A stretch of 64,000 nucleotides of DNA from Pontibacter arcticus (lineage in GTDB: Bacteria; Bacteroidota; Bacteroidia; Cytophagales; Hymenobacteraceae). Below, piece after piece: positions 43,802 to 52,293 of the stretch. Location: the NCBI RefSeq assembly GCF_003284895.1, contig NZ_QMDV01000002.1, positions 372,001-436,000 of the forward strand. The letters run 5' to 3'. The position numbers were made by a program, and so were the translations under genes. Position 1 is the stretch's first letter. The number at the start of each line of letters is the position of its first letter. The notes under the pieces are model-generated. The model had not been told where the DNA came from. It did not search any database and saw nothing but the letters and a program-made list of their open reading frames with translations.

Positions 43802-44994
43802 TTCACAAATTCCTTTACCTTGGCGATTACAAATTCCTGTTCTTCAGAAGTTAATGTCGGGTACATAGGCAAGCTCAGGCACTGGCTGTAATATAATTCT
43901 GCTTCCGGGAAATCTCCTTTTTTATAACCCAGATTACGGTAATAGGGCATGGTGTGCGCCGGAATGTAATGCACCTGGGCAAAGATATTGTGCTCCCGCA
44001 GGAAGTCGTAAAGTCCTTTGCGGTCCTGTACTTTGATCACGTAGAGATGATAGGCATGGCCGGTTTCTCCATCACTGCTTAGCGCCGCTGCATCTGTTCC
44101 GAGTACTTCTATACCTTCATAATTCCGGAAGGCTTCGTCATACTGAAGGGCAATTTGCTTTCTGCGGGCCAGGCCTTCGTCAGCACGGCTCAGTTGCGAA
44201 AGCCCCAGTGCGCATAGCATATCCGGGATGCGGTAGTTATAACCCAGTTCCTGCATTTCCATGTACCAGCCGCCGTGGTTTTCTTCCAGCAGGGCAGGGT
44301 CGCGGGTAATGCCGTGGGTGCGCAGTTTCAAAAGTTCCTGGTACAGCTTTTCATCATTGGTCGTGATCATGCCGCCTTCACCGGTGGCAATGTGCTTCAC
44401 GGGGTGGAACGAGAAAATCGCCAGATCAGCGTAAGCGCCATTGCCGCATAATTGTTTATTACCTTTACTATCGGTAAAATAACCGCCGGGCGCGTGACAG
44501 GCATCTTCAATGATCCACAAGCCAAACTCATCAGCCAGCTTCCGGAAATCCTCTAAATTGACTGGTGCGCCCGCAAAATCTACAGGAATGAGGCCATGGT
44601 AATATCCTTTTGGCTTACTTTCGAGCATAGCGCGTACGTTGGCTACATCCAGTAAAGCGGTTTTAGGGTCTATATCAGCAAACTCGACTGTGCCACCGCA
44701 GTAGCGTATGCAGTTGGCTGAAGCCACAAACGTAATAGGCGTGGTGATGACACGCGTTTCTTCGTTCACGCCCAAAGCCAAAGCGCACAAGTGTAAGGCA
44801 GCCGTTCCGTTACTAACTGCTACGGCATACTTGGCACCTACATAGCGGGCAAAAGCCTGTTCGAACTCGGCCACCTTTGGCCCTTGCGTCAGGAAATCGG
44901 ATTGCAGGGTTTCCACCACAGCGGCTATATCGGCTTCTGTGATGTGCTGCCTGCCGTACGGTATTGGAGTTTTGAGTTCTGAGTTCTGAGTCAT
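43798..44994 (-). CDS. pseC: UDP-4-amino-4,6-dideoxy-N-acetyl-beta-L-altrosamine transaminase
   Basis: 398-aa PLP aminotransferase, the second step after PseB. IIEDACHAPGG carries Asp164 and FSFHPVKHIATGEGGMI the Schiff-base Lys200; the start PYGRQHITEADIAAV is typical once the first ten residues are removed. Those extra residues (TQNSELKT) are encoded by a TGAGTTC-family heptamer repeat (ACTCAGA on the coding strand) lying directly after the ATG. It follows pseB by 21 bases and overlaps pseF by four. Confidence 0.94.
   Translation of the reverse strand: MTQNSELKTPIPYGRQHITEADIAAVVETLQSDFLTQGPKVAEFEQAFARYVGAKYAVAVSNGTAALHLCALALGVNEETRVITTPITFVASANCIRYCGGTVEFADIDPKTALLDVANVRAMLESKPKGYYHGLIPVDFAGAPVNLEDFRKLADEFGLWIIEDACHAPGGYFTDSKGNKQLCGNGAYADLAIFSFHPVKHIATGEGGMITTNDEKLYQELLKLRTHGITRDPALLEENHGGWYMEMQELGYNYRIPDMLCALGLSQLSRADEGLARRKQIALQYDEAFRNYEGIEVLGTDAAALSSDGETGHAYHLYVIKVQDRKGLYDFLREHNIFAQVHYIPAHTMPYYRNLGYKKGDFPEAELYYSQCLSLPMYPTLTSEEQEFVIAKVKEFVK
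44966..44993. repeat. Heptamer repeat in the first codons of pseC
   Basis: In-register units GGAGTTT, TGAGTTC, TGAGTTC, TGAGTCA read on the plus strand; on the coding strand the ATG is followed by ACTCAGA, ACTCAGA, ACTCAAA. The same units form the array at 7990-8060. Confidence 0.85.
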
Positions 44995-45015
44995 GCGTTA
45001 AACTAAAGTATAAAC

Positions 45016-46041
45016 TTAGCTTACAACTGAAAAATTCGGGTCTACGTGCTGGCGGATCTGCTCGCGCAATTGGTCCACAGAAAGCCACTCGGAATTGGTG
45101 CCGGAGTTGTATTTAAAACCGATCTCGACCATCTTGCCTTCGTGGGCTTTCAGGAAATCTTCTGTAGACCAGGTAGGCGTGGAAGGAAGGATCACGTAAT
45201 ACTTGTCAAGTTCTACCGTATTCAGCGAGTCGGTTTCGGTGATCATTTCTTCGTGCAGTTTTTCTCCGGGACGGATGCCTACAATTTCCTGCTCGCAGTC
45301 CGGAGCGATAGCCTCGGCAATATCGGTGATCACGTAAGAAGGAATCTTCGGTACAAAAATTTCGCCGCCCCAATGGTGCTCCAGCGCATGGAAAACCAAC
45401 TCTACGCCTTCTTCCAGCGAAATATTAAAGCGCGTCATTTGCGGGTGGGTGATCGGCAATACGCCTTCGTGGCGTTTCTTCAAAAAGAACGGAACCACCG
45501 AGCCGCGCGAACCGATCACGTTGCCGTAACGCACCACCGAGAAGCGAATATCGCGCTTGCCTTTCATGTTATTAGCAGCTACAAACAGTTTATCAGAGCA
45601 CAATTTGGTGGCACCGTACAGGTTGATAGGGGCAGCCGCTTTATCCGTGGAAAGGGCTACCACTTCTTTTACACCACAATCAAGGGCGGCATTTACGATG
45701 TTTTCAGCGCCCAGGATATTGGTTTTGATGCACTCCATCGGGTTATACTCGGCAGCGGGCACCTGTTTCATGGCAGCAGCGTGTACGATAATGTCGATGC
45801 CTTCGCAGGCGCGCTTGAAACGGTCGCCGTCGCGCACATCGCCGATAAAATAACGGATGGATTTATACTTTTCGTGCGGGAACGTCTGGGCCATTTCGAA
45901 CTGCTTCAGCTCGTCGCGTGAGTAAATTACGAGGCGTTTTACATCCGGAAAACGGGCGTATACCATCTCTACAAACTTCTTTCCGAACGAACCCGTACCG
46001 CCCGTTACCAATATCGACTTATGGTTAAGATCTAATGCCAT
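45016..46041 (-). CDS. pseB: UDP-N-acetylglucosamine 4,6-dehydratase (inverting)
   Basis: 341-aa short Rossmann dehydratase that starts pseudaminic acid synthesis by 4,6-dehydration and C5 epimerisation of UDP-GlcNAc. VTGGTGSFGKKFVE (about 13-26) binds NADP, HAAAMKQVPAAEYNPMECI and LSTDKAAAPINLYGATKLCSDKL (Asp-Lys replacing the usual catalytic pair, Tyr-x-x-x-Lys) are the PseB/FlaA1 signature. First gene of the cluster, divergent from the GT61 gene across about 220 bases with an AAGTATA doublet next to its start. Confidence 0.95.
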   Translation of the reverse strand: MALDLNHKSILVTGGTGSFGKKFVEMVYARFPDVKRLVIYSRDELKQFEMAQTFPHEKYKSIRYFIGDVRDGDRFKRACEGIDIIVHAAAMKQVPAAEYNPMECIKTNILGAENIVNAALDCGVKEVVALSTDKAAAPINLYGATKLCSDKLFVAANNMKGKRDIRFSVVRYGNVIGSRGSVVPFFLKKRHEGVLPITHPQMTRFNISLEEGVELVFHALEHHWGGEIFVPKIPSYVITDIAEAIAPDCEQEIVGIRPGEKLHEEMITETDSLNTVELDKYYVILPSTPTWSTEDFLKAHEGKMVEIGFKYNSGTNSEWLSVDQLREQIRQHVDPNFSVVS

Positions 46042-46265
46042 GCTGTTTTATACTTTATACTTCAGGCCGTGCGGTGCCGCCAGCTTTAGGCTGCAAGATA
46101 CTTGTTTTTTGATACAAGAAATAGCGCTAAACTTACAAGGCATTAAGTTTAGAAATGGCAAATGAAGCATCTTCCTGTGCAGCGTGTTTTTAAAGTATGA
46201 AAGTGTAAGTTTTAAGGGCCCGAATTCAGATTATTTGTACCTTTCCGGTTGTACTGCTCCCTTTT

Positions 46266-47363
46266 ATGCTGAAAAATTTACTGTTCAAGCTTTTATATAG
46301 TGCCGGGTATTATTTCCGGTATACTTCTGTTTTGCATCATCCTGCCAAAAAAACAATGGCAACTGCGCAGGTGATAACTTTTACCGAAGCTGAAAAAGCA
46401 TTCCTGGAAAAATCGGCTCAGAGCTTTAATTATAGTATAGATTATGCGCTGGGTTACCGCCAGAAAGAGCAATACCTGGTCCCGTTGCGCATGGTAACTA
46501 TACTTGGAAACTCGGGTGCCGTTGTGCTAGATGGAAAGCTGGTCGTTGAATCTGTTTTTGATGTGAGCCGGTTAGCTAAATCGCCGGCCTTTAAGACGCC
46601 AGCGTTGCTGCTGCCCAAGTATAAAAAAGGCCTTAATACGTCGGTGTTGCATTTGCCTTGGGCTGCCAACAACAACTACCACTGGTTTTTCGATTGCCTG
46701 CCGCGTTTATACTTTGTTTTGCAAACCGAAAAGCGCCCTTTTAACATTATCATGCGCCGCGACCTGCCGGCTTACCAGCACGAAACGCTTCAGTTTATAC
46801 TTCAGCAGCATCCGCAAGCATGCGTTGTTTACATCGGCAACCATGAAAAGTGGGAGGTAGAAGAGTTTATACTTCCGGGTTTTGTAGCGAGTGCCCAGAG
46901 CGGCTACTTACCTGCTGAAATTGGTACATGGCTGCGACAGCAAGTATGGCAAGGCTACCAGGTACAGCAAAGGACACCAAAAAAGCGCATTTACATTAGC
47001 CGCAGTGGTGCTAAAACACGACGTGTATTAAACGAAGCTGCGTTATTGCCGCTGCTTGCCAAGTATAACATTGAGACTGTACAGGCCGAAAAGTTGAGTT
47101 ACGCAGAGCAAGTGCAGCTATTTTATACTTCTGAACTGGTTATGGCTCCGCATGGCGCCGGCTTAACTAACCTGTTGTTTGCCGAACAATGCAAAGTGCT
47201 GGAGTTTCATCCGTCCAACCAAATTAAAACGCATTATTTCCTGCTCAGCAAAGGGCTTGGGTTCGATTATGCAGCCGTTATTGGTTCGGAAGGAGATCAG
47301 CAGGAAAATTATACAGTTGATGTCGCGGAAGTAGAAGCGTGGTTGGAAGCTAAATTTAGTTAA
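46266..47363 (+). CDS. Glycosyltransferase family 61 protein
   Basis: 365 aa. The central AANNNYHWFFDCLPRLYFVL segment (about 135-155), the RIYISRSGAKTRRVLNEAAL block (about 238-258) and the MAPHGAGLTNLLFAEQCKVLEF motif near 294-316 are characteristic of GT61 (DUF563) enzymes. No clear signal peptide; the N-terminal 25 residues are hydrophobic and may associate with the membrane. It is divergent from pseB and likely contributes to the same surface glycan. Donor and acceptor are unknown. Confidence 0.88.
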   Translation: MLKNLLFKLLYSAGYYFRYTSVLHHPAKKTMATAQVITFTEAEKAFLEKSAQSFNYSIDYALGYRQKEQYLVPLRMVTILGNSGAVVLDGKLVVESVFDVSRLAKSPAFKTPALLLPKYKKGLNTSVLHLPWAANNNYHWFFDCLPRLYFVLQTEKRPFNIIMRRDLPAYQHETLQFILQQHPQACVVYIGNHEKWEVEEFILPGFVASAQSGYLPAEIGTWLRQQVWQGYQVQQRTPKKRIYISRSGAKTRRVLNEAALLPLLAKYNIETVQAEKLSYAEQVQLFYTSELVMAPHGAGLTNLLFAEQCKVLEFHPSNQIKTHYFLLSKGLGFDYAAVIGSEGDQQENYTVDVAEVEAWLEAKFS

Positions 47364-47618
47364 ATGAACAACTATTTTAGCTCAGTTTTTGGCTTTATAG
47401 GGCTTATGACTTCATTTTAATTTAATATATTTATTTTTATATATTTTATAGAAATTTAGGCTTAGACTTACGCTTAAAACCATACATTTGTCAATATTGT
47501 AGTTCCATTTAAAGAAATACTATAAAATCTTTGATAGTCGCTTTCTTTATTTTAGCAAACTGCAGCGCTATAATACTCCTGGGTGGAAATTTAAATTTGA
47601 CAAAATATAAAATCTAAT

Positions 47619-48968
47619 ATGGCTCGTAACCTACTTCTGGCTATTGCTTTCTTCATATCGTGCAGCATCTCAATTAGTGCGCAGCAATTAAACAGTCCGC
47701 AGTTGGATAGTCTGGTTAAGGCGTATGTTGCTGTTAACAAATTTAATGGTACTGCCCTGGTAATTAAAGATGGAAAAAAAGTACATCATAGAAACTATGG
47801 CTACCAGCACGCCGCATTTAAAAAAGAGTTTACCAAAAACAATATTTTCTCAATCGGATCGCTAACCAAATCCTTCACGGCGCTGGTTGTATTAAAACTG
47901 GCAGAAGAAAATAAACTGTCTATACAAGATCCTGTAAGCAAGTATCTGCCCGACTATCCCAGGGGAAATGACATACAGCTAAAACATCTGCTCTCCAATA
48001 CAAGCGACATTTACGAGATCTTCAGAAACCCAAAATTCAGTTCTCAGTTATCCTCCGTCCATACTTTCAGCAATGAAGAAAAATTGGCTTTCTTCAAAAA
48101 TGAACCATTGGATTTTGAACCAGGCACCCAGTTTAGCTACTGCAATTCAGGTTTTATCTTACTGGGAATTATTATAGAAAAAGTAACCGGCATTCCGTAT
48201 TCTGATGCGGTGAACAACTATATCTTCAAGCCGCTGAAAATGACCAATAGTGGCTTTGACTTTCCTAACCTGGAAAACAAGCGTAAGGTCACGTCTTACT
48301 CTTTTGTATCAGCTACAAAGCAAGCTGAAACCAAGCCCTGGAACGCCAGTCTTATTTCATCAACCGGTGGGTTGTATAGCTCAGCAGAGGATCTTCTAAA
48401 GTTCTATAAAGGGCTTACTACCTTTAAGATCATCTCTAAACAATCCTATGATTCTGCTACAACACCCGTTTTAGGTGGCTATGGTTATGGCTGGTACATT
48501 GATAAAATTCATGATGAAAAAGTTATCAATCATGGTGGAAACGTGGAAGGAGCGACCAGCTACTTTTTAATGCAACCGGAGAAGAATATTTGTATTATAC
48601 TTTTAAATAATATTACTTCAATCTCTCTTGAAAAACTAGGCAACACCCTGTATGCCGCTTTGCAAAACAAGCCTTACAGCCTTCCTAAGCCGAATATAGA
48701 AATTAGCTTGGAAGATCGTATACTTAAAAAGTATACGGGAACCTTTGAGGTTTCCGAAACTTATAAAGTAGAAATCTCGGCTGAGGCAGGTAGGCTCTTT
48801 ATGAAGGTAAATACTGAAGACAGAATACCTATGTCAGCAGAAAGCGAGCAGGTTTTCTTTACAAATGAAGCAGATATTGTACTTGAGTTTATTTCTGAGA
48901 ATGAAAAGGTAGTTCAGTTAAAGATCAGGCAGGGATTAGGAACAAAAGTAGCAGATAAAATAGGGTAG
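47619..48968 (+). CDS. Secreted serine hydrolase, class C beta-lactamase family
   Basis: 449 aa with a signal peptide ending near SAQQ. It has the three family motifs: SLTK (Ser81, Lys84), YCN (174-176, the YxN motif) and HGG (305-307, replacing KTG). A C-terminal DUF3471-like beta-barrel extension (from about 365) follows, as in esterase- or D-aminopeptidase-type members. True beta-lactamase activity is not implied. The AT-rich flanks and neighbouring decayed gene suggest this part of the window is less stable. Confidence 0.85.
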   Translation: MARNLLLAIAFFISCSISISAQQLNSPQLDSLVKAYVAVNKFNGTALVIKDGKKVHHRNYGYQHAAFKKEFTKNNIFSIGSLTKSFTALVVLKLAEENKLSIQDPVSKYLPDYPRGNDIQLKHLLSNTSDIYEIFRNPKFSSQLSSVHTFSNEEKLAFFKNEPLDFEPGTQFSYCNSGFILLGIIIEKVTGIPYSDAVNNYIFKPLKMTNSGFDFPNLENKRKVTSYSFVSATKQAETKPWNASLISSTGGLYSSAEDLLKFYKGLTTFKIISKQSYDSATTPVLGGYGYGWYIDKIHDEKVINHGGNVEGATSYFLMQPEKNICIILLNNITSISLEKLGNTLYAALQNKPYSLPKPNIEISLEDRILKKYTGTFEVSETYKVEISAEAGRLFMKVNTEDRIPMSAESEQVFFTNEADIVLEFISENEKVVQLKIRQGLGTKVADKIG

Positions 48969-48989
48969 ATGCTGGTCAGGATCGTTTTG

Positions 48990-49376
48990 CAAATACATTC
49001 TTCGTGATTTAGATATTCCGTATTCTGAAACTATTGACTTTTCTTCTTTATACAAGTTAGCAGAAGGAAAAACCAACAAAAAAGTGATTCCTTACTTTAC
49101 CCAATCAGTTGCCTATGCAAAACCAGTTGCAATGGTTTCATCAGCTATAACCTGGGGGCTTAGTAGCCGGAATTTTCTTATCTCATAAGAATTGGGCAAG
49201 AGTGTTTGCTCAGATCTTGGCTGTGTTTTACCTGTTATTCTTTTGGTACCATATAATCCGTTTGACAATGGTGAATTTAGTGTAGAGCAATTTATCGGTA
49301 TGCTGATATGGTCTGTTCCAACTATCTTCTTTATCGTGTATATAAACTCAGAAAAGGTAAAGAACCACCTTGCCTA
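48990..49376 (+). pseudogene. Decayed membrane-protein remnant
   Basis: Coding-like sequence is spread over three frames. One frame reads CKYILRDLDIPYSETIDFSS, then LYKLAEGKTNKKVIPYFTQS and AYAKPVAMVSSAIT before a stop. A second frame reads GLVAGIFLSHKNWARVFAQI, then LAVFYLLFFWYH. A third, open to 49376, ends NPFDNGEFSVEQFIGMLIWS, then VPTIFFIVYINSEKVKNHLA. Joining the last two gives a plausible two-segment membrane protein interrupted by a frameshift. The intact family was not identified; sequencing error is an alternative explanation for single shifts. Confidence 0.6.
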
Positions 49377-49435
49377 ACCACACCCATAAGGCAGCTAAAT
49401 TGCTATATGGCCATTCCCGTTATACCAACGCTTGA

Positions 49436-50614
49436 ATGAAAACGACTGTCTATTTTCTTACATATTTAGTAATAGTATTAGCGAGTTGTAAAACAACTGT
49501 ACCGACCATTTCGAAAAGTTACAGCGAAGAAATTAATCCTGAGATAAAGGTAGAAGTACCAGAAGTGTATGAAGCATTGCAAATAGCCTTAAGTCTAACG
49601 GATACCTATCAAGCAGATCACAACCTGGTTAATAAAGCCACACCTTATTACAAGGAAGTAATTGGTCAGTTTGGCAACCATGCCCATCATCCGCTAGTAT
49701 TAAAACTAAACAAAAAACTAAAGAAAGCCGGAGCATATAGCGAAGTAAATACCCTGATTCGGTTTCAGGCCTTAAATTATGATTTAGCAAACGGAAAGCT
49801 CGCAAAAAAGCATCGGTACAACATCCCCTTTATTTATAATGTAGCGCCTTATCCGTTGTTCCTTCTCCATAACAATAAGCGTTTGCTAAATTCTTTTGTG
49901 CAGCAAACCGCCTTTTCCAGCTTCTACAAGCAACACACAACTTACTACGATTCCCTTTTAGTCAGAAGCAGGCAGTTAAATGACTATGATGGGATGAAGC
50001 AATGGCTGGGGCGGGAGTTCCCGCAGGTGCAGAACGAGTCTTTTCTGGTTGTGTTTTCGCCGCTCACAGGAGGCTTACATAACATGAAGGAATTCAAAAG
50101 TAAAGACGGAAACCAAAAGCAAACCATACTTTTTGTAAGTGCCCCTAACTATGATACAGGTCCTTGGAAAGAATTGCCGGAACTTGAGAAATCTGCCTAT
50201 GCATCGCGCATCGTTTTCACGGAAATTAACCACAGTTATGTAAACCCGGCCACTGCCCGGTATTTAGACCAGATAGAAGCAGCTATGGGAAACCTGAATG
50301 CCTGGAAAAATGAAAAAGTAACGGGTGGCTACAATTCTATCTCGCTCACATTTAACGAATACATGACGTGGGCTGTGTATACACTCTACGCTTACGATAC
50401 CTTTCCGGAAGCTATTTTTGAGCGCGTAACAGAACGCCAAGTAGCGTTCATGGTTTCCAAAAAGGGATTCCCAAAGTTCAGGGAGTTTAACACTGAGTTG
50501 CTACGGCTTTACAGACAAAAGAAAGCAGCGCAGAGCGTAGCAGAACTTTATCCTGAAATCATCAGATGGATGCAAGCCAATAAAGCTACTGATCAGAATA
50601 CAGTGCAGCCTTAA
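49436..50614 (+). CDS. DUF4932-like lipoprotein with altered HExxH motif
   Basis: 392 aa; lipobox VLASC with Cys18 predicts a lipid anchor. The region FTEINHSYVNP (261-271) lines up with the HExxH-type motif that I recall for the DUF4932 family (HExxH followed by S-F-V-N-P), but the first histidine is Thr262, leaving Glu263 and His266. Late in the chain FNEYMTWAVYTLY may supply a third acidic ligand. So either zinc binding differs or the protein is inactive. It follows the pseudogene by 59 bases; function unknown. Confidence 0.65.
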   Translation: MKTTVYFLTYLVIVLASCKTTVPTISKSYSEEINPEIKVEVPEVYEALQIALSLTDTYQADHNLVNKATPYYKEVIGQFGNHAHHPLVLKLNKKLKKAGAYSEVNTLIRFQALNYDLANGKLAKKHRYNIPFIYNVAPYPLFLLHNNKRLLNSFVQQTAFSSFYKQHTTYYDSLLVRSRQLNDYDGMKQWLGREFPQVQNESFLVVFSPLTGGLHNMKEFKSKDGNQKQTILFVSAPNYDTGPWKELPELEKSAYASRIVFTEINHSYVNPATARYLDQIEAAMGNLNAWKNEKVTGGYNSISLTFNEYMTWAVYTLYAYDTFPEAIFERVTERQVAFMVSKKGFPKFREFNTELLRLYRQKKAAQSVAELYPEIIRWMQANKATDQNTVQP

Positions 50615-50621
50615 CTTATAC

Positions 50622-50646
50622 TTTATACTTATGATAAAAGTATAAA
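50622..50646. repeat. Inverted TTTATACTT / AAGTATAAA pair between convergent genes
   Basis: TTTATACTT (50622-50630) and AAGTATAAA (50638-50646) lie in the 32 bases between the DUF4932 stop and the GT4 stop, with one further copy just upstream; the pair could terminate both genes. Confidence 0.75.
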
Positions 50647-51969
50647 CTACTTAACCAGCCTCTTTACAACACCTGCCAGTTCTTTCGTTAAGCCTTTGCG
50701 GGAGTAGCGCTCGTGGTTGATGAAAGGCAGATCGAGATTCGGGTTGATTTTCCAGGAGCGGCTCATCAGCTGCATGTGGTCGAGCATCAGTTCGTAGGCG
50801 GTATAATGGAACAGCCGGCCTGCGCCACATTCGTCAATAATGCGGTCAGTATCGGAGTGCACGGGGCCAAGCGCCACAATCGGTTTATTAGATGCCAAGT
50901 ACTCGAACAACTTGCCCGGAACATTGGCATACACGCTCGGCACATCGGCAATGGCGAGTAACAGCATCGTACTTTCCATCATGTACTTAACGGCTTCCTG
51001 GTGCGGCACGTACGGTATAAATTCTGTCATGCCCAGCACACCCGCTTTCTCAATCCGCTCTTTAACGCCATCCGATACCTTGCCTACAAAACGCAGTTTA
51101 TAGGTTATCTCGCTGTTAACCGAAGCTAAATGCGCCAGCACTTTCAGAAACACATCAATATTATAGGTCTCCGAAATAGTGCCTGTGTACGTGATCAAAA
51201 ATGTATCCTGCGGCGGCTGAGACTGTACCTGAAAATCTTCGGCATCATACCCATTCGGAATCACATGAATTTTATCGGGGTCTATACTTACGGGTTTATT
51301 TAAGAACAGCCGTTTGGTATCTTCGCTGGTAACAATAATGGCATCGGCCTGCTGCAACACTTGCAATTCATACTTCTGATCGAGGCGTTTAGCTATTGGC
51401 GTGTGGTATAGCTGGTCGTAATAATGGATGTTCGTCCAGGGGTCGCGCAGGTCGGCAATCCAGGGCAGGTTATACTTCTTTTTTAACTTCAGGCCGATCA
51501 GCTGCGTGGAGTGCGGCGGACTGGACGTCAGGATAACCTGGTATTTTTTAGCATCCAGCAATTCGCTGGCTTTCTTTATAGCGTGCTTGTTCCAGCCAAC
51601 GCGAGCATCAGGTATAAACAGGTTGCCGCGCAAAAACTTGAACACTTTATCGAGCAGCGAGTCTTTGGCCTGCTGGTTTACAAAACCGCCGTACGGTATC
51701 TCTTTTTTGCCTGAAAGCTTTTTATAATATTCAAATGGCTCCGAAGTAGCGGTTCTGTATACTTCCAAACCTTCGGGTATTTCCTTTTCGAAAGTTGGAT
51801 CGAGCAGGGGGTAAGAGGCCTGTTTCGGGTCAACGGTCAGTACGCCTGCCTGCACGCCGTACACGGGCAAATACCGGCAGAATTTTAAACCACGTTGTAC
51901 GCCCGGTCCGCCAGAAGGGGGCCAGTAATAAGAAATGTATAAGAGATTAGTCGTGTCGTAGTTTTCCAA
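50647..51969 (-). CDS. Glycosyltransferase family 4 protein
   Basis: 440-aa GT-B enzyme. The N-terminus has the glycine-rich acceptor loop (YYWPPSGGPGVQRGLKFCRYL, about 14-34), the middle HVIPNGYDAEDF and FLITYTGTISETYNIDVFLKVL, and the C-terminal FEYLASNKPIVALGPVHSDTDRII with the conserved glutamate of the GT4 family. Likely assembles extracellular or lipopolysaccharide glycan. It stands alone, about 4 kb from the pseudaminic acid locus. Confidence 0.88.
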   Translation of the reverse strand: MENYDTTNLLYISYYWPPSGGPGVQRGLKFCRYLPVYGVQAGVLTVDPKQASYPLLDPTFEKEIPEGLEVYRTATSEPFEYYKKLSGKKEIPYGGFVNQQAKDSLLDKVFKFLRGNLFIPDARVGWNKHAIKKASELLDAKKYQVILTSSPPHSTQLIGLKLKKKYNLPWIADLRDPWTNIHYYDQLYHTPIAKRLDQKYELQVLQQADAIIVTSEDTKRLFLNKPVSIDPDKIHVIPNGYDAEDFQVQSQPPQDTFLITYTGTISETYNIDVFLKVLAHLASVNSEITYKLRFVGKVSDGVKERIEKAGVLGMTEFIPYVPHQEAVKYMMESTMLLLAIADVPSVYANVPGKLFEYLASNKPIVALGPVHSDTDRIIDECGAGRLFHYTAYELMLDHMQLMSRSWKINPNLDLPFINHERYSRKGLTKELAGVVKRLVK

Positions 51970-52293
51970 GGATCGAGTTGCGGGTTTGCTTCCGTGTCAA
52001 ATATAGAAATAAATCGTAAACTGAATAAGCTTTACGAAGTGTTACCGGACTAAGATTTTTAAGATTAAATGATTTCAGGATTAACTATTTTTTTGCTCAA
52101 GCTGTCAGTACAGCATAATCCATTATTCTATTATATAAACATGGAACCTTTAACTTCACGTAGAAAGGTCAAACCTAAAATCTTTTAATCAGAAAGTTTT
52201 AAGTCAGAATCCTTGCCCATCCTTTAATCTTAAGAATCCTAGTCATTATTTACGGAGATTTGTTTATTTTTGTAGGTAAACCCAGAAAAAGAG
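51970..52293. other. Intergenic region with imperfect inverted repeat, upstream of ffh
   Basis: 324 bases between divergent GT4 and ffh genes, no credible open frame. It contains related A/T-rich arms at 52048-52073 and 52219-52244 that match in inverted orientation at 23 of 26 positions, and a similar stretch (AAATCTTTTAATCAGAAAG) between them. The -7 element of ffh is at its right end. Confidence 0.6.
52265..52272 (+). promoter_or_regulatory. -7 promoter element of ffh
   Basis: TATTTTTG, a TANNTTTG match 21 bases before the ffh ATG at 52294; the -33 element is weak. Confidence 0.4.

Noticed and set aside
45046..45921. 291-codon plus-strand open frame
   Set aside because: It is a long shadow of pseB; the product has no family resemblance, while pseB motifs are clear.
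47619..48968. Beta-lactamase resistance gene
   Set aside because: SxxK, YxN and HGG motifs define the broad serine hydrolase family; the HGG in place of KTG and the C-terminal extension fit an esterase or peptidase type.
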